Shown here one piece after another: positions 17,445 to 37,828 of a DNA stretch of 64,000 nt. The notes under the pieces were generated by a model. The model worked only from the letters and a program-made list of their open reading frames with translations, did not search any database and had not been told where the DNA came from. The stretch is from Mycobacterium sp. ITM-2016-00316. Its GTDB lineage: Bacteria > Actinomycetota > Actinomycetes > Mycobacteriales > Mycobacteriaceae. The position numbers were made by a program, and so were the translations under genes. The DNA is taken from contig NZ_CP134398.1 in the NCBI RefSeq assembly GCF_002968335.2, positions 1,798,001-1,862,000 on the forward strand, written 5' to 3'. How positions within the stretch are numbered: position 1 is the stretch's first letter; each line of letters opens with the position of its first letter.

Positions 17445-20400
17445 TCGACCGGCTTGACCCGCTGGAAACCGCGAAGCAGATCGAAGGAAGTTACAAGCGC
17501 TACCTCAAGACACTCCTCGCTCCACGGGATGAACGCCTCGCTACGGCGTTCGACGCCGAGATTGATGCCAGCACCTTGTTGACCAAGGGGCCGATTCTTG
17601 AGATGACACCGCCCTACGAGACCGGCGCAACGTGCCGCGAGCTGATCGCCGAAGGTGTGCTCGATCAAGACTTCGATCGGATCGGTTCGTCGTTTCCGTT
17701 GGACCAGAGTCTGTACGTGCATCAAGAGACGGCAATCCGCAAGTTTGTCGCTGGACGAAACCTTGTGGTGAGCACGGGAACTGGCTCAGGCAAGACAGAG
17801 AGCTTCCTTATCCCGATCATCAATTCACTGATCGAAGAATCCCGCAACAGCACTCTCGGTCCAGGAGTCCGCGCGCTGCTGCTGTACCCGATGAATGCAT
17901 TGGCCAACGATCAGCTGAAGCGATTGCGGGCTGTGCTTGCCTCGTTACCTGACGTCACCTTCGGCCGCTATACGGGGGAGACCCAGCAGCGGGCCGACGA
18001 CGCCGAAGCCGAGTTCCGGCAGGGCAATCCAGGAGTACGACGGCTGCCGAATGAGCTGCTGAGCCGCGATGAAATGCAGGCGACACCACCACATTTCCTG
18101 CTCACGAACTACGCGATGCTGGAATACCTGTTGCTTCGCCCGGCCGACATGGTGCTGTTCGACGGACCAAACTCAGGCACGTGGCGGTTCATCGTCATGG
18201 ACGAGGCACACGTGTACGACGGCGCACAAGGCTCCGAGGTCGCGCTGCTGATCCGCCGCCTCAAGCAACGTGTCGCATCCGGTGCAAACCTGCAGTGCAT
18301 CGCGACATCTGCGTCATTGAACGGATCTGTCCGCAATGATCCGCACGGCGAGGCAATGGAGTTCGCCCAGAATCTCTTCGACGCCAACTTCGAGTACATC
18401 GACGGCGATCTCGCCCGACAAGACTTGGTTGAACCGGTACGCAAGAAACACACCCCCACTCCGACATGGTCGCTCACGGGCGAGCAGCTCCTCGGGTTGC
18501 GTAGTGGCTCGGTCCAATCCGCCGATGTGCTTCCATCAACGGCTGCCGCCGAAAAGTTGGCCAGTGAGCGGTCGATGGTCGAGCTCAAAGACGCACTGAG
18601 CACGGGCCCGGTCGACGTGTACGCCCTCCGTGACCGATTGTGGCCCGGAGACGAGCAGTCCGCAGAAAAGCTCGATGCCCTGGTTGAGCTGGGCAGTGCG
18701 ACGCAAGACGACGCAGGCCACCCCGTACTCTCCGCGCGCTACCATCTCTTTGTCCGCGCCACAGAAGGTGCATTCGTCAGTTTCAACGAGCCCGGCCCGC
18801 GTGTATTTCTCGCCCGCCACGAGATCGATCCCGACACTGGCCGAGCAGTTTTCGAATTTGGAACATGCCAGCGCTGCGGAGCCGTCCATCTCGCCGGCGA
18901 TCTTGACCTTCGCAAGGGCCAGGATTACTTCGTCCCCGCGAAGGCCGCCGATAGGTCGGTCAACTGGTTAGTCCTCGCCGATGAACAGGGCGACATAGTC
19001 CGTGACGAGGACGAGCTCACCCTTGCCGACAACGACGCGAAGTCCGGCACCTCCGACCCCACCACCCGCCGACTGTGCACCGGATGCGGCCTGCTGACCG
19101 ACGCGGCCGCGACCGGCTGCACCGGACCGCAGTGCAATGGCGCACAGCTCCTCCTTGTTCGCGAGCATCCCCGCGCCACCCGCGTGATGAGCCGCTGCAC
19201 CGAATGTGGCACACAATCACGCCAGGGTGTTCGCCGACTCCGCACTGATGTGAATGCCGCACCCGCGGTCGTCACCACAGCCTTGTATCAGCAGCTGCCT
19301 GAAGCGGCCGATGAGTCGGCAGACCAGGTCGGTGGAGGGCGCAAGCTACTGATGTTTTCCGACTCGCGTCAGTCAGCGGCCTTCGCTGCACCCTACTTGG
19401 ACCGTACCTACACACGAATGTTGGAGCGGCGCTACATCACCCAAGCGCTGCGTGATCCGGCCGCGGCAGATGGTTCTCTCACAGTCAACGACCTCGCCGT
19501 GCTCACACGGGAAAAGGCAGACGCGGCCGGGCATTTTCCGCGCGCGATGGGACGCATCGAGATAAGCAGGGAAGTCAATCAATGGGTGTCGGGCGAATTG
19601 ATGACGTTGGAGACCCGCCAATCGCTTGAAGGTCTCGCGCTGATGCGCGTCGAACTCAGGCCACAGGCTTCGATTCCGCTGCGCGGATTCACGGCGCTAG
19701 GACTGACGGACACCGAGTCCTGGGCGTTGCTCAATGAGCTCGTAAAGACCGTCCGACTCCAAGGTGCTGTGACGGTGCTGGATCACGTCGACGTGAAGAA
19801 CGAGCGATTCGCTCCACGGAACACACGGGTCCGAATGCGCTCGACCGGTTCGGATCGCGCCAAACAGATCATCAGCTGGAGTCCCAGTGGCACCGGGACC
19901 ACTAACAGCCGAGTCACGTTCCTACGCAAGGTCCTTGCCGACCTGTCCAATGACACTCCAGCGGAACGGATTCTCGAAGGCTGCTGGAAGCTGCTCGAGT
20001 CCAGCGGGCTCCTGGCGTCCGAGGCCGAGCGCGGATCAGGTGGCTACGTCTACCAACTCGACGCCAACATGCTTTCCGTGTCCGACGCAGCGGACAGCGA
20101 GTGGTACCAATGCGAAACCTGCCGACTACTGACCGCGTTCTCGGTCCGCGACATCTGTCCCAACAGTCGATGCACCGGGAAGCTCAAACCCTTCGAGCGT
20201 CCAGATCCCGCCGGCGACCCGAATCACTACCGGGCGGTTTACCAAACCATGAACACCGCGCCGCTGAGCGCACGCGAGCACACCGCTCAGTGGAGCGCCA
20301 AAGAAGCGGCCGAGATCCAGCGACAGTTCATCAGCGGCGCAGTCAATGTCCTGTCGTGCTCCACGACCTTCGAGCTCGGCGTCGACGTCGGCGATCTGCA

Positions 20401-22072
20401 ATCGGTGTTCATGCGCAATATGCCACCCAAGACGGCCAACTATGTTCAGCGGGCCGGGCGCGCGGGCCGTCGAGCGGCGTCGGCCGCGTTGGTTGTCACC
20501 TACGCAAACAGATCAGCCCACGACCTTGCGCAGTACCAGAATCCGACGTCGATGATCGCCGGCCAGATGCGCATCCCGTGGGTGCCAGTGGACAATGCTC
20601 GCATCGGGCGCCGCCACGCACACTCGATTGCCCTCGCTGCGTACTTCCGTGACCGCTACGACGCTGGAGAAGCGTGGTGGAAGACAGCCGGGAGATTCTT
20701 CTCGCCGGAAGACGGCGGCCGTCCGTCACCCGCGGACGGCTTGCAGGATTTCCTGACACCGGTGCCTGCCGCTGTCCAGCAGGCACTGACCGAGGCGCTG
20801 CCCGTCGGTGTGCAATCGGAGATCGGAGTGCACGACGGCAGCTGGGTTGCTCCGCTGGTCGAGCTGGTCGAATCGGTGCAGAAAGAGCTGATCCAGGATG
20901 TCGCCGATATCGAAGAGCGGCTCGAAGAGTCGATCAAGGCTCGAAAGTTTAGTGTCAGCAAGCAGCTTGAGGAGACCAAGAAGACGATCTTGAGCCGAGC
21001 GCTGCTCGGTCATTTGGGCAGCCGAAACATCCTTCCTAAGTATGGGTTTCCCGTCGATACCGTTGAGTTCAACACCCTGAACTCTGCAGACCCGGTAGGG
21101 CGCAAGTTGGCACTGGACCGTGACCTGTCGCAGGCGATCTACGACTACGCACCCGGCAATCAGGTGGTTGCCGGCGGGAAGCTATGGACATCTGCTGGGC
21201 TGCGAAGGCGACCTGGCAAAGAACTGGTTCGACACAAATACAGAGTGTGCAACGCCTGCGGTCGCTTCGAACGTGGCACTGAGCTCGACCAGTCCGTTCC
21301 GTGCCCGAGTTGCATGGAGCCGTTCAAGTCGATCAGGACGATGATCATCCCGGAGTTTGGCTTTGTCGCCGCAACCGATACGAAGGATGTGGGCAGCGCA
21401 CCGCCGGTGCGGCATTGGCACGGCGGAAGCTACGTCGAGACGCACGGTGACGAGACCGGGCTTCACCACTGGGCCGGCCCTAACGGCATGAAGGTGACTG
21501 CGCGCGCGGGCGTCAGGGCGTGGCTGGCCGTCGTGTCCGATGGGTCTGGCGAGGGCTTCCAGATGTGCCAATGGTGCGGCTGGGCGGCATCGGTGGAGCG
21601 GGGCAGCAGGCGGCGCAAGCACAACCGGCCCGAGAATGGGCGCGAGTGCGATGGTCCGCTGGAAACGATCTCGCTGGGTCATCGCTATCAGTCGGATATC
21701 GCGGAGTTCACCTTCGATGGTGTGCCCTATATGAAAGATCAAGATTCGAACTGGCTTTCAGCGTTGTACGCGATCCTTGAAGGAGCGTCGTATGCGCTTG
21801 AGATCACGCGGGACGATATCGACGGGGCGCTGTCGTGGAGTGCCGACCACAAGCGAAGCCTCGTTCTCTTCGACACTGTGCCGGGCGGTGCGGGGTCTGC
21901 GAAACGAATTGCAGAGAACATCGAGGTGGTCTTAGAGTCTGCCGTCAAACGGGTGACGAGTTGCGAGTGCGGCGAGGAGACATCGTGCTACGGGTGCCTG
22001 CGGTCGTACCGCAACGCGCGGTTCCATGAGGAGCTGTCGCGGGGCGCGGCTCTGAACCTGCTGGGGGTGTGA
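17441..22072 (+). CDS. Zinc-rich DUF1998 DEAD/DEAH helicase (DruE-like)
   Basis: A 1,543-residue SF2 helicase whose ATG overlaps the preceding stop (ATGA). Walker A is STGTGSGKTE near residue 114 and the motif II box is DEAH near 252. The second RecA lobe has FELGVDVGDLQS and YVQRAGRAGRR near 980-1010. Several cysteine sets are inserted or appended: CQRCG, CTGCG with GPQCNG, CTECG, CETC, CNACG with CPSC, and CQWCGW. The C-terminus (VLFDTVPGGAGSAKRIAEN, then CECGEETSCYGCLRSYRN) is the DUF1998 zinc module found in DruE, DrmB and MrfA-type proteins. Size and organisation fit DruE of Druantia better than the shorter YprA/MrfA. It probably translocates on DNA as the motor of a defence complex with the upstream protein. 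Confidence 0.8.
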   Translation: MIDRLDPLETAKQIEGSYKRYLKTLLAPRDERLATAFDAEIDASTLLTKGPILEMTPPYETGATCRELIAEGVLDQDFDRIGSSFPLDQSLYVHQETAIRKFVAGRNLVVSTGTGSGKTESFLIPIINSLIEESRNSTLGPGVRALLLYPMNALANDQLKRLRAVLASLPDVTFGRYTGETQQRADDAEAEFRQGNPGVRRLPNELLSRDEMQATPPHFLLTNYAMLEYLLLRPADMVLFDGPNSGTWRFIVMDEAHVYDGAQGSEVALLIRRLKQRVASGANLQCIATSASLNGSVRNDPHGEAMEFAQNLFDANFEYIDGDLARQDLVEPVRKKHTPTPTWSLTGEQLLGLRSGSVQSADVLPSTAAAEKLASERSMVELKDALSTGPVDVYALRDRLWPGDEQSAEKLDALVELGSATQDDAGHPVLSARYHLFVRATEGAFVSFNEPGPRVFLARHEIDPDTGRAVFEFGTCQRCGAVHLAGDLDLRKGQDYFVPAKAADRSVNWLVLADEQGDIVRDEDELTLADNDAKSGTSDPTTRRLCTGCGLLTDAAATGCTGPQCNGAQLLLVREHPRATRVMSRCTECGTQSRQGVRRLRTDVNAAPAVVTTALYQQLPEAADESADQVGGGRKLLMFSDSRQSAAFAAPYLDRTYTRMLERRYITQALRDPAAADGSLTVNDLAVLTREKADAAGHFPRAMGRIEISREVNQWVSGELMTLETRQSLEGLALMRVELRPQASIPLRGFTALGLTDTESWALLNELVKTVRLQGAVTVLDHVDVKNERFAPRNTRVRMRSTGSDRAKQIISWSPSGTGTTNSRVTFLRKVLADLSNDTPAERILEGCWKLLESSGLLASEAERGSGGYVYQLDANMLSVSDAADSEWYQCETCRLLTAFSVRDICPNSRCTGKLKPFERPDPAGDPNHYRAVYQTMNTAPLSAREHTAQWSAKEAAEIQRQFISGAVNVLSCSTTFELGVDVGDLQSVFMRNMPPKTANYVQRAGRAGRRAASAALVVTYANRSAHDLAQYQNPTSMIAGQMRIPWVPVDNARIGRRHAHSIALAAYFRDRYDAGEAWWKTAGRFFSPEDGGRPSPADGLQDFLTPVPAAVQQALTEALPVGVQSEIGVHDGSWVAPLVELVESVQKELIQDVADIEERLEESIKARKFSVSKQLEETKKTILSRALLGHLGSRNILPKYGFPVDTVEFNTLNSADPVGRKLALDRDLSQAIYDYAPGNQVVAGGKLWTSAGLRRRPGKELVRHKYRVCNACGRFERGTELDQSVPCPSCMEPFKSIRTMIIPEFGFVAATDTKDVGSAPPVRHWHGGSYVETHGDETGLHHWAGPNGMKVTARAGVRAWLAVVSDGSGEGFQMCQWCGWAASVERGSRRRKHNRPENGRECDGPLETISLGHRYQSDIAEFTFDGVPYMKDQDSNWLSALYAILEGASYALEITRDDIDGALSWSADHKRSLVLFDTVPGGAGSAKRIAENIEVVLESAVKRVTSCECGEETSCYGCLRSYRNARFHEELSRGAALNLLGV

Positions 22073-22298
22073 CCGGGATCAGGCAGTGCCGGCACAGTAG
22101 ACCTCCGCGAGATGGGGAGGGGCCGGGTGTCGGGGTGGATTGGCGATTACGGGTAGTGATGCATTGGAACGGAGAGGACGCTTGCCGTGATGTCGGCTGA
22201 CGGGGTTCTGGTTGCCAGTAATCCGGCGGTCTCATCGGTAGTGTCTCCGGGGTGAAGCGGTTGTGGACATTTATGCCCAGATCGTGCGACGAGGCGCA

Positions 22299-25200
22299 AT
22301 GAAGCCCGACTCTCCGCTCTGGAAGGTCATGGGCGACCCGGCCACTCCCGCCGAGGCCGCCGCGCTGGATGCCTTCCGCGAGCTCCTCCCGGATGACGGC
22401 ATCACCACTGCCTGGGCGAACCTGACCTTCATTAACGATCAGGGGCGCACCGCAGAGGTCGACGTACTCCTGCTGACCACCCAGGGGATGTACCTGGTCG
22501 AACTCAAGGGCTGGCACGGCACGATCCGCGGCAACGCCCAGCGCTGGAACCAGGCGCAGCGGAACGTCGAGAACCCACGACTCCTTGCTGACCGCAAGGC
22601 CAAGTGGCTGAAGGGTCTCCTTCAAGATCGAGCACCCAACCAAGCAGCGAGAGGGCTGGTACCGCGCATCCACGCCGTCGTCGTCATGCACGGGGAAGGC
22701 AGCACCGTCGAGATTGCGGCTCCCGGTGACATCGGAGTGCTGACCCTCGACGGGTACCACGTCACCTCGAAGCCGCGCCTCCTGAAGCTCTCCGACTTCC
22801 TCAAACAGCCCCCGCACGACTTCCGCCAATCGATCGACGTCCAGCGAGCACGGCAAGTCCGCACTCTGTGCGACGCCGTCGGATTCGCCCCGACGCCGAA
22901 GGTCCGCATGGTCGGCGACTTTGTGGTCGCCGACGACGAGCCCATCGCCCAAGGCAGGGACTGGCAGGACGTACTCGTCAACCTTCCCGCGTTGCCGAAC
23001 ATCAAGCGTCGGCTGCGCCTGTACGACGTCCCCGCAACCGCCTCACCTGCAGACCGCCAGCACATCGAGCAGCTTGCGCAGCGCGAGTTCCAGCTCACCC
23101 AGGGGCTGCGCCACGGCGGCATCGCGGTCCCCATCGACTTCAAGCGAACCGACGACGGCCCGGCGCTGGTGTTCGAGCACGACTCTCAAGAGCTCCCGCT
23201 CGATGCCTACATCGCCGGGGAGGGTGCCGAGCTCGACCTCGACCAGCGACTCTCGCTGGTACTCAGGCTGGGCGAGATCCTGCGGTTCGCCCACAACGTC
23301 CACCTTCGCCACCGGGCGCTGTCGCCGCGCCGTGTATGGGCAACCCCCGTCAAGGACGCGCTGCCCAACCTCACAATCCGTGATTGGTACTTCGCCCAGC
23401 GCGACAGCTCGACTCGCAACGTCTCCCGCCTGACCGCGATCAGTGCGGGAGTTGATGACCTCATGGGCGTTGCAGACCAGGACGACTGGCTGTGGCTCGC
23501 ACCCGAGGCCCGCCACTCCGTCGAAGGACTCCCACCGATACCACTTGACGTTTACGGATTTGGCGTCCTGGCCTACCTCATCCTCACCGGGAAGCCGCCC
23601 GCTGAGACCTTTGTCGAGCTGGAGCAACGGCTGTCTGAGGCGGGCGCCCTCGACCCGCGCGCAACGTCGCCAGGCATGCCCGACGACGTGGCCGAAGTCG
23701 TCGCCATGGCAACCCGTGCCGTCGAGTCGGAGCGATTGTCGACGATTGAAGAGGCGCTCGAACTCCTCCGACTGACCAGCGATGAGCTTCGTCGTAGGGA
23801 CCACGCCGAGGACCCAACGCCGGTGGAAGATCCCGTCGACGCGCAGACCGACGATATTGTCGCCGACCGCTTCATCGTCACTAGTCGTCGTGGTGAAGGT
23901 TCTAGCGGCGTCGCACTCGGGGTCCATGACACCGACTCTGACGACCCAAGCCGCGAGCTCGTCCTCAAAGTCGCTCGGACGGAGTCCGCCGCGCGCAGGC
24001 TCTCGCCGGAAGCCGACGTGCTGAGAGCGCTCGACCACCGCCGGGTGGTGCGCCTTATGGCAGGGCCGCTCGACGTCGGGCACAGACGAGCGCTTCTTCT
24101 CAGCGACGCTGGCAAGGAAACGCTTGCTACGCGCCTCTCCAAAGAGGGGCGGGCGACAGTGGGTCAGCTTGAGCAGTATGGAAGCCAGCTGCTGGAAGCA
24201 ATGATCTACGTGGAGTCGCAAGGTGTCTTTCACCGAGACATCAAGCCGGCCAACCTCGGTATCACGCCAGATCCCGGGACGCGGAAGCCGTCGCTGATTC
24301 TCTTCGATTTCTCGCTCGCGAGTGAGAGCGTGGACAACACGTCATCGGGAACGCCGAGTTATCTCGACCCCTATCTCGGCCGTGGTCGCCGACAAAAGTT
24401 TGACCGTGCCGCCGAGTTGTGGGCGGTCTCGACCACGCTCTTCGAGATGGCGACGGGACAGCTTCCGTGGTGGGGTGAGGGTGCCGGCCGTCCTGCCGAC
24501 CCGAGTGACCCGCCGATCATCGAGCCCACAAGCTTCGAGCCAGCCGTGGCGACTCAACTCACGGCCTTCTTCCAACGCGCCCTCCATCCGGACGCAGGAG
24601 CCAGGTTCAGCAGCGCCGACGAGCTGGCGGTGGCATGGCAGGGAGTGTTTGCCTCTCTCGACACAGACGACGACAGCGCAGCCGGAAGCGACGACCTCGC
24701 GGACGCGGCGACACTCGATACTCCGTTGGAGCGTGCGGGCCTTTCAGCGCGGGCGCTGTCCGCTGTCTCACGTCTTGAGGTGGCGACCGTTGGTCAGCTG
24801 CTGGGCGTCCACCCGACCCGGATCAACTCGATTCGCGGCCTCGGTGAGACCTACCGCAAGGAGATCCAAGCAAGGATCCGCGGCTGGCGAGCAAGACTCA
24901 GCGGTGGAGGAGAGGTCTCCGCCGATCAGCCCATGGGCACCGAGCGACTCGTATCCCTCCTGCTGGACCAGCTCAAAGGGACTGAGCGGACGGTGATCGA
25001 ACGTCTTCTGGGCCTGTCAGGCGACGCGGCACCAGGCGAATGGCCGTCCACAGGAGACACAGCTCAATCGCTTCGGATTACTCGCGACCAAGTCGCGAAC
25101 GCCGTAGACCGAGCGGTCACAACCTGGGGCAAGAACGCCTCGGCGATCGACAGCGTGCGCGCAGAAGCAGCCACGCTCCTTGCCCGCAACGGCCGGGTGA

Positions 25201-26470
25201 TGGCCGTGACGTCCCTCGCGAACGCATTGGTCGCCCAGCGCGGATCACTGCTCGACGGGGAGGACCGGACTCGCCATGGATCGGCCCTCCTGCGTTTGAG
25301 CTATGAGCTCGATGCGCGCATGCCCGAGCCAGCATTGGAACTCAGGCGAGTCATCGGAAAACGTGCCAATGTCATCGCCCTGCGTGAAACTGCGGACCCT
25401 GACGACTTAAGGCAAGAATTTCCACCAGCCGACATCCTGACCGAGACGGCTATCGAGTTAGGGCGTCGCGCCGATGAACTCGTTGCGACCGGGATCGTGC
25501 CGTTCGCAACCGCACACGCAGACCTCACTGACGTCGTGAACGAGGCCGGGGCGTCTCCGCTCATCGGCCTGACTGGGCGGCAACTCTTGACACTCGCCGC
25601 AGCAGTTTCGACGAAGGCGGTCGTGTCGGGATTCGACGAGCTGTACCCGCTAGACCTCGACCCACAGCAGGCAGTGGAGCGTGCGCTACGTGGCAAGCCT
25701 GGCCGGCGGATCAGTGAGTCCAATGTTCGTCGCACTGTGGCTGCACGTTTCCCACAGGTCGAGCTTCCCGCCGCGTCGCACCGACTCGACGCTCTCGTCT
25801 CCGCGGTCCTGCCCGGGGTGGTGAACCGCAACGGCGTCTACGAGCTGGCGTCCGAGGTGCGTTCCAGCACACATACAGCCTCAAGCCTCACTGTCTTCGC
25901 GCCGGTCGCTGTCGCCGAGGCGGCGGCAAAGCTCAAGGAGTCGCTCTCGCGAAACGGCGCCCTTACGTTGACCACACCGCCCAAGCGATACGTAAAGGCG
26001 GCACACGAACTACCGAAGCGGTACGGCGTCGAAGTTCTTGATGTCGCGTCACTGGTCGTGACCGCGACACGCGCACTCGCCAGGGAGCACGGGGCAAGTT
26101 GGGAGTTCGTCCTCGGCGTCGACGCTGAAAAGCGGGGCGGCGCGGAGTGGTCGAATCTCGTGGGCTTTGTCCAGCAAGCTGTGACACCAGTGTGGGAGGA
26201 AAGACTCGCAAGCGACATCCCGTTGCTCATTGTCCACGCGGGCCCCCTTGTCCGATACGGGATGGCAGGGCTTCTCTCAACCCTTCTCGACGTCGGCACG
26301 CCGCGACCCGCTGCCCGGTGGCTGCTGGTCGCCAAGCAGGGCAACCAGGCTGTCCCGCTGATGGAAGGCAAGCCCGTGCCACTCGGACCGAGCGGCTGGA
26401 TAGAGCTGCCCGCCGACCTCTCGCTTCTCACCGAGCCCTCAATTACTAGCAGTACTCCGGGAGTTCAATC

Positions 26471-26474
<4 letters not shown>
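22299..26474 (+). CDS. pglW: BREX-2 serine/threonine kinase PglW
   Basis: About 1,391 residues. ATG 22299 follows GAGG at good spacing; GTG 22263 in the same frame is an alternative. The N-terminus is a NERD nuclease-related domain (EVDVLLLTTQGMYLVELKG, residues 50-70). Two kinase-like domains follow. The first (about 230-490) has LRHRALSPRRV where HRD is expected, so it is probably inactive. The second (about 530-790) has the catalytic Lys in VLKVA near 557, HRDIKPANL at 645 and DFSLA at 670. A helix-hairpin-like segment (VHPTRINSIRGLGETYRKEI) and a long C-terminal domain complete it. PglW of Streptomyces phosphorylates itself and is required for BREX type 2 (Pgl) phage resistance. It is the first gene of the BREX operon. 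Confidence 0.93.
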
Positions 26475-36484
<10,010 letters not shown>

Positions 36485-36488
<4 letters not shown>

Positions 36489-37825
36489 CCGAGGTGCCGG
36501 GCAGCATCAGCCCCCGCCGCCGCAAGGACATCATCGACGCACTGCGACGCGGCACCGTGCCCCAACAGGGCCTCGACGTGCTTGCCGTCGGCTTGGCTCG
36601 CTTTGAGGACACCGTTGACGAAGAGTTGCAGACCGTCTCCGGTGGAGGCGCCGTATTCAAGGCCGTCCGTGGCGAGTACGGCTCTGGTAAGACCTTTTTC
36701 TCCCGATGGCTCACCGAGCGAGCCAAGCGAGCAGGGTTCGCAACCACCGAAGTGCAGATCAGCGAGACAGAAACACCTCTGCACAAACTGGAGACGGTGT
36801 ACCGGCGCATCACTGAGAACCTCTCCACCCCGACCACCCAGTCGGGTGCCCTCCGAGACGTGGTTGACGGCTGGTTCTACATTCTCGACCACGACGCCAA
36901 GGATGGAGCCACCTCAATACCAACAGGCTCAGAAGGAACGCTCGACCTCCTTCAACGTCGACTGTCCGATGTTTCGAAGGAGGCGCCGGCCTTTGCGGCT
37001 GTGCTGCGGCAGTACCGGCTGGCGCAGACGGCGGGGGACTCTGCGGAGGCCGATGGACTGTTAGCGTGGCTCGGTGGTCAGCCTCACGTAGCGGCGTCGG
37101 TGAAGCGTTCCGCTGGAGTTCGTGGCGACCTCGACCACTTCGGCGCACTCGGCTTCCTGCAGGGGCTGCTCACCGTCCTTCGCGATTCGGACTACGCAGG
37201 ACTCGTCGTCGTCTTCGATGAAGTTGAGACGTTGCAACGCATGAGAAGCGATGTCCGAGAGAAGTCGCTGAATGCTCTTCGTCAGCTCATGGATGAAATC
37301 GACGGAGGTCGATTCCCGGGCCTGTATCTCCTTCTCACCGGCACCCCCGCGTTCTTCGACGGGCAGCAAGGCGTGCAGCGTCTTCCGCCGCTGGCCCAAC
37401 GCCTTCAGACTGACTTCACTACGGACGCGCGCTTCGATAACCCGCGCGCCACGCAGATCCGCCTCACCGGATTCACGCCCGAGTCGCTGTTGGAGCTAGG
37501 CAGCCGCGTTCGTGACATCTACGCGACCGGAGCCAAAGATCCTGAGCGCGTTAGGAACGTCGTCGACGACGGTTACCTGCGAGACCTCGCAGCCGCCGTT
37601 GGAGGTGAGTTGGGCGGGCGAACCGGAATTGCGCCACGACTCTTCTTGAAGAAACTGGTCTCCGACGTCCTCGACCGCGTGGACCTCTTCGAGGACTTCA
37701 ACCCTCGCCGCGATTACCACCTCACGGTCAGCGCCGACGAGATGACGCCAACGGAGCGAGAAGCGCATGCCCGGAGCAACCGCGTTCCGGCGGAGAGCGT
37801 CGACGAAATCGAGTTGGACATCTAG
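36485..37825 (+). CDS. brxD: BREX-2 ATP-binding protein BrxD
   Basis: A 446-residue ATPase whose ATG overlaps the pglZ stop (ATGA). The Walker A motif is GEYGSGKTFF (Gly at about residue 63) and the Walker B is LVVVFDEVETLQRM near 240. The C-terminal third carries a winged-helix-like and arginine-finger region (GRTGIAPRLFLKKLVSDVLD). BrxD is a conserved BREX type 2 ATPase related to the DUF2791 P-loop group and may act as an adapter to the helicase encoded next, three bases downstream. Length and motif order match the family. Confidence 0.92.
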
Positions 37826-37828
37826 CCG

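Noticed and set aside
23043..24233. 396-codon minus-strand frame within pglW
   Set aside because: Antisense to the kinase domains, with no motif.
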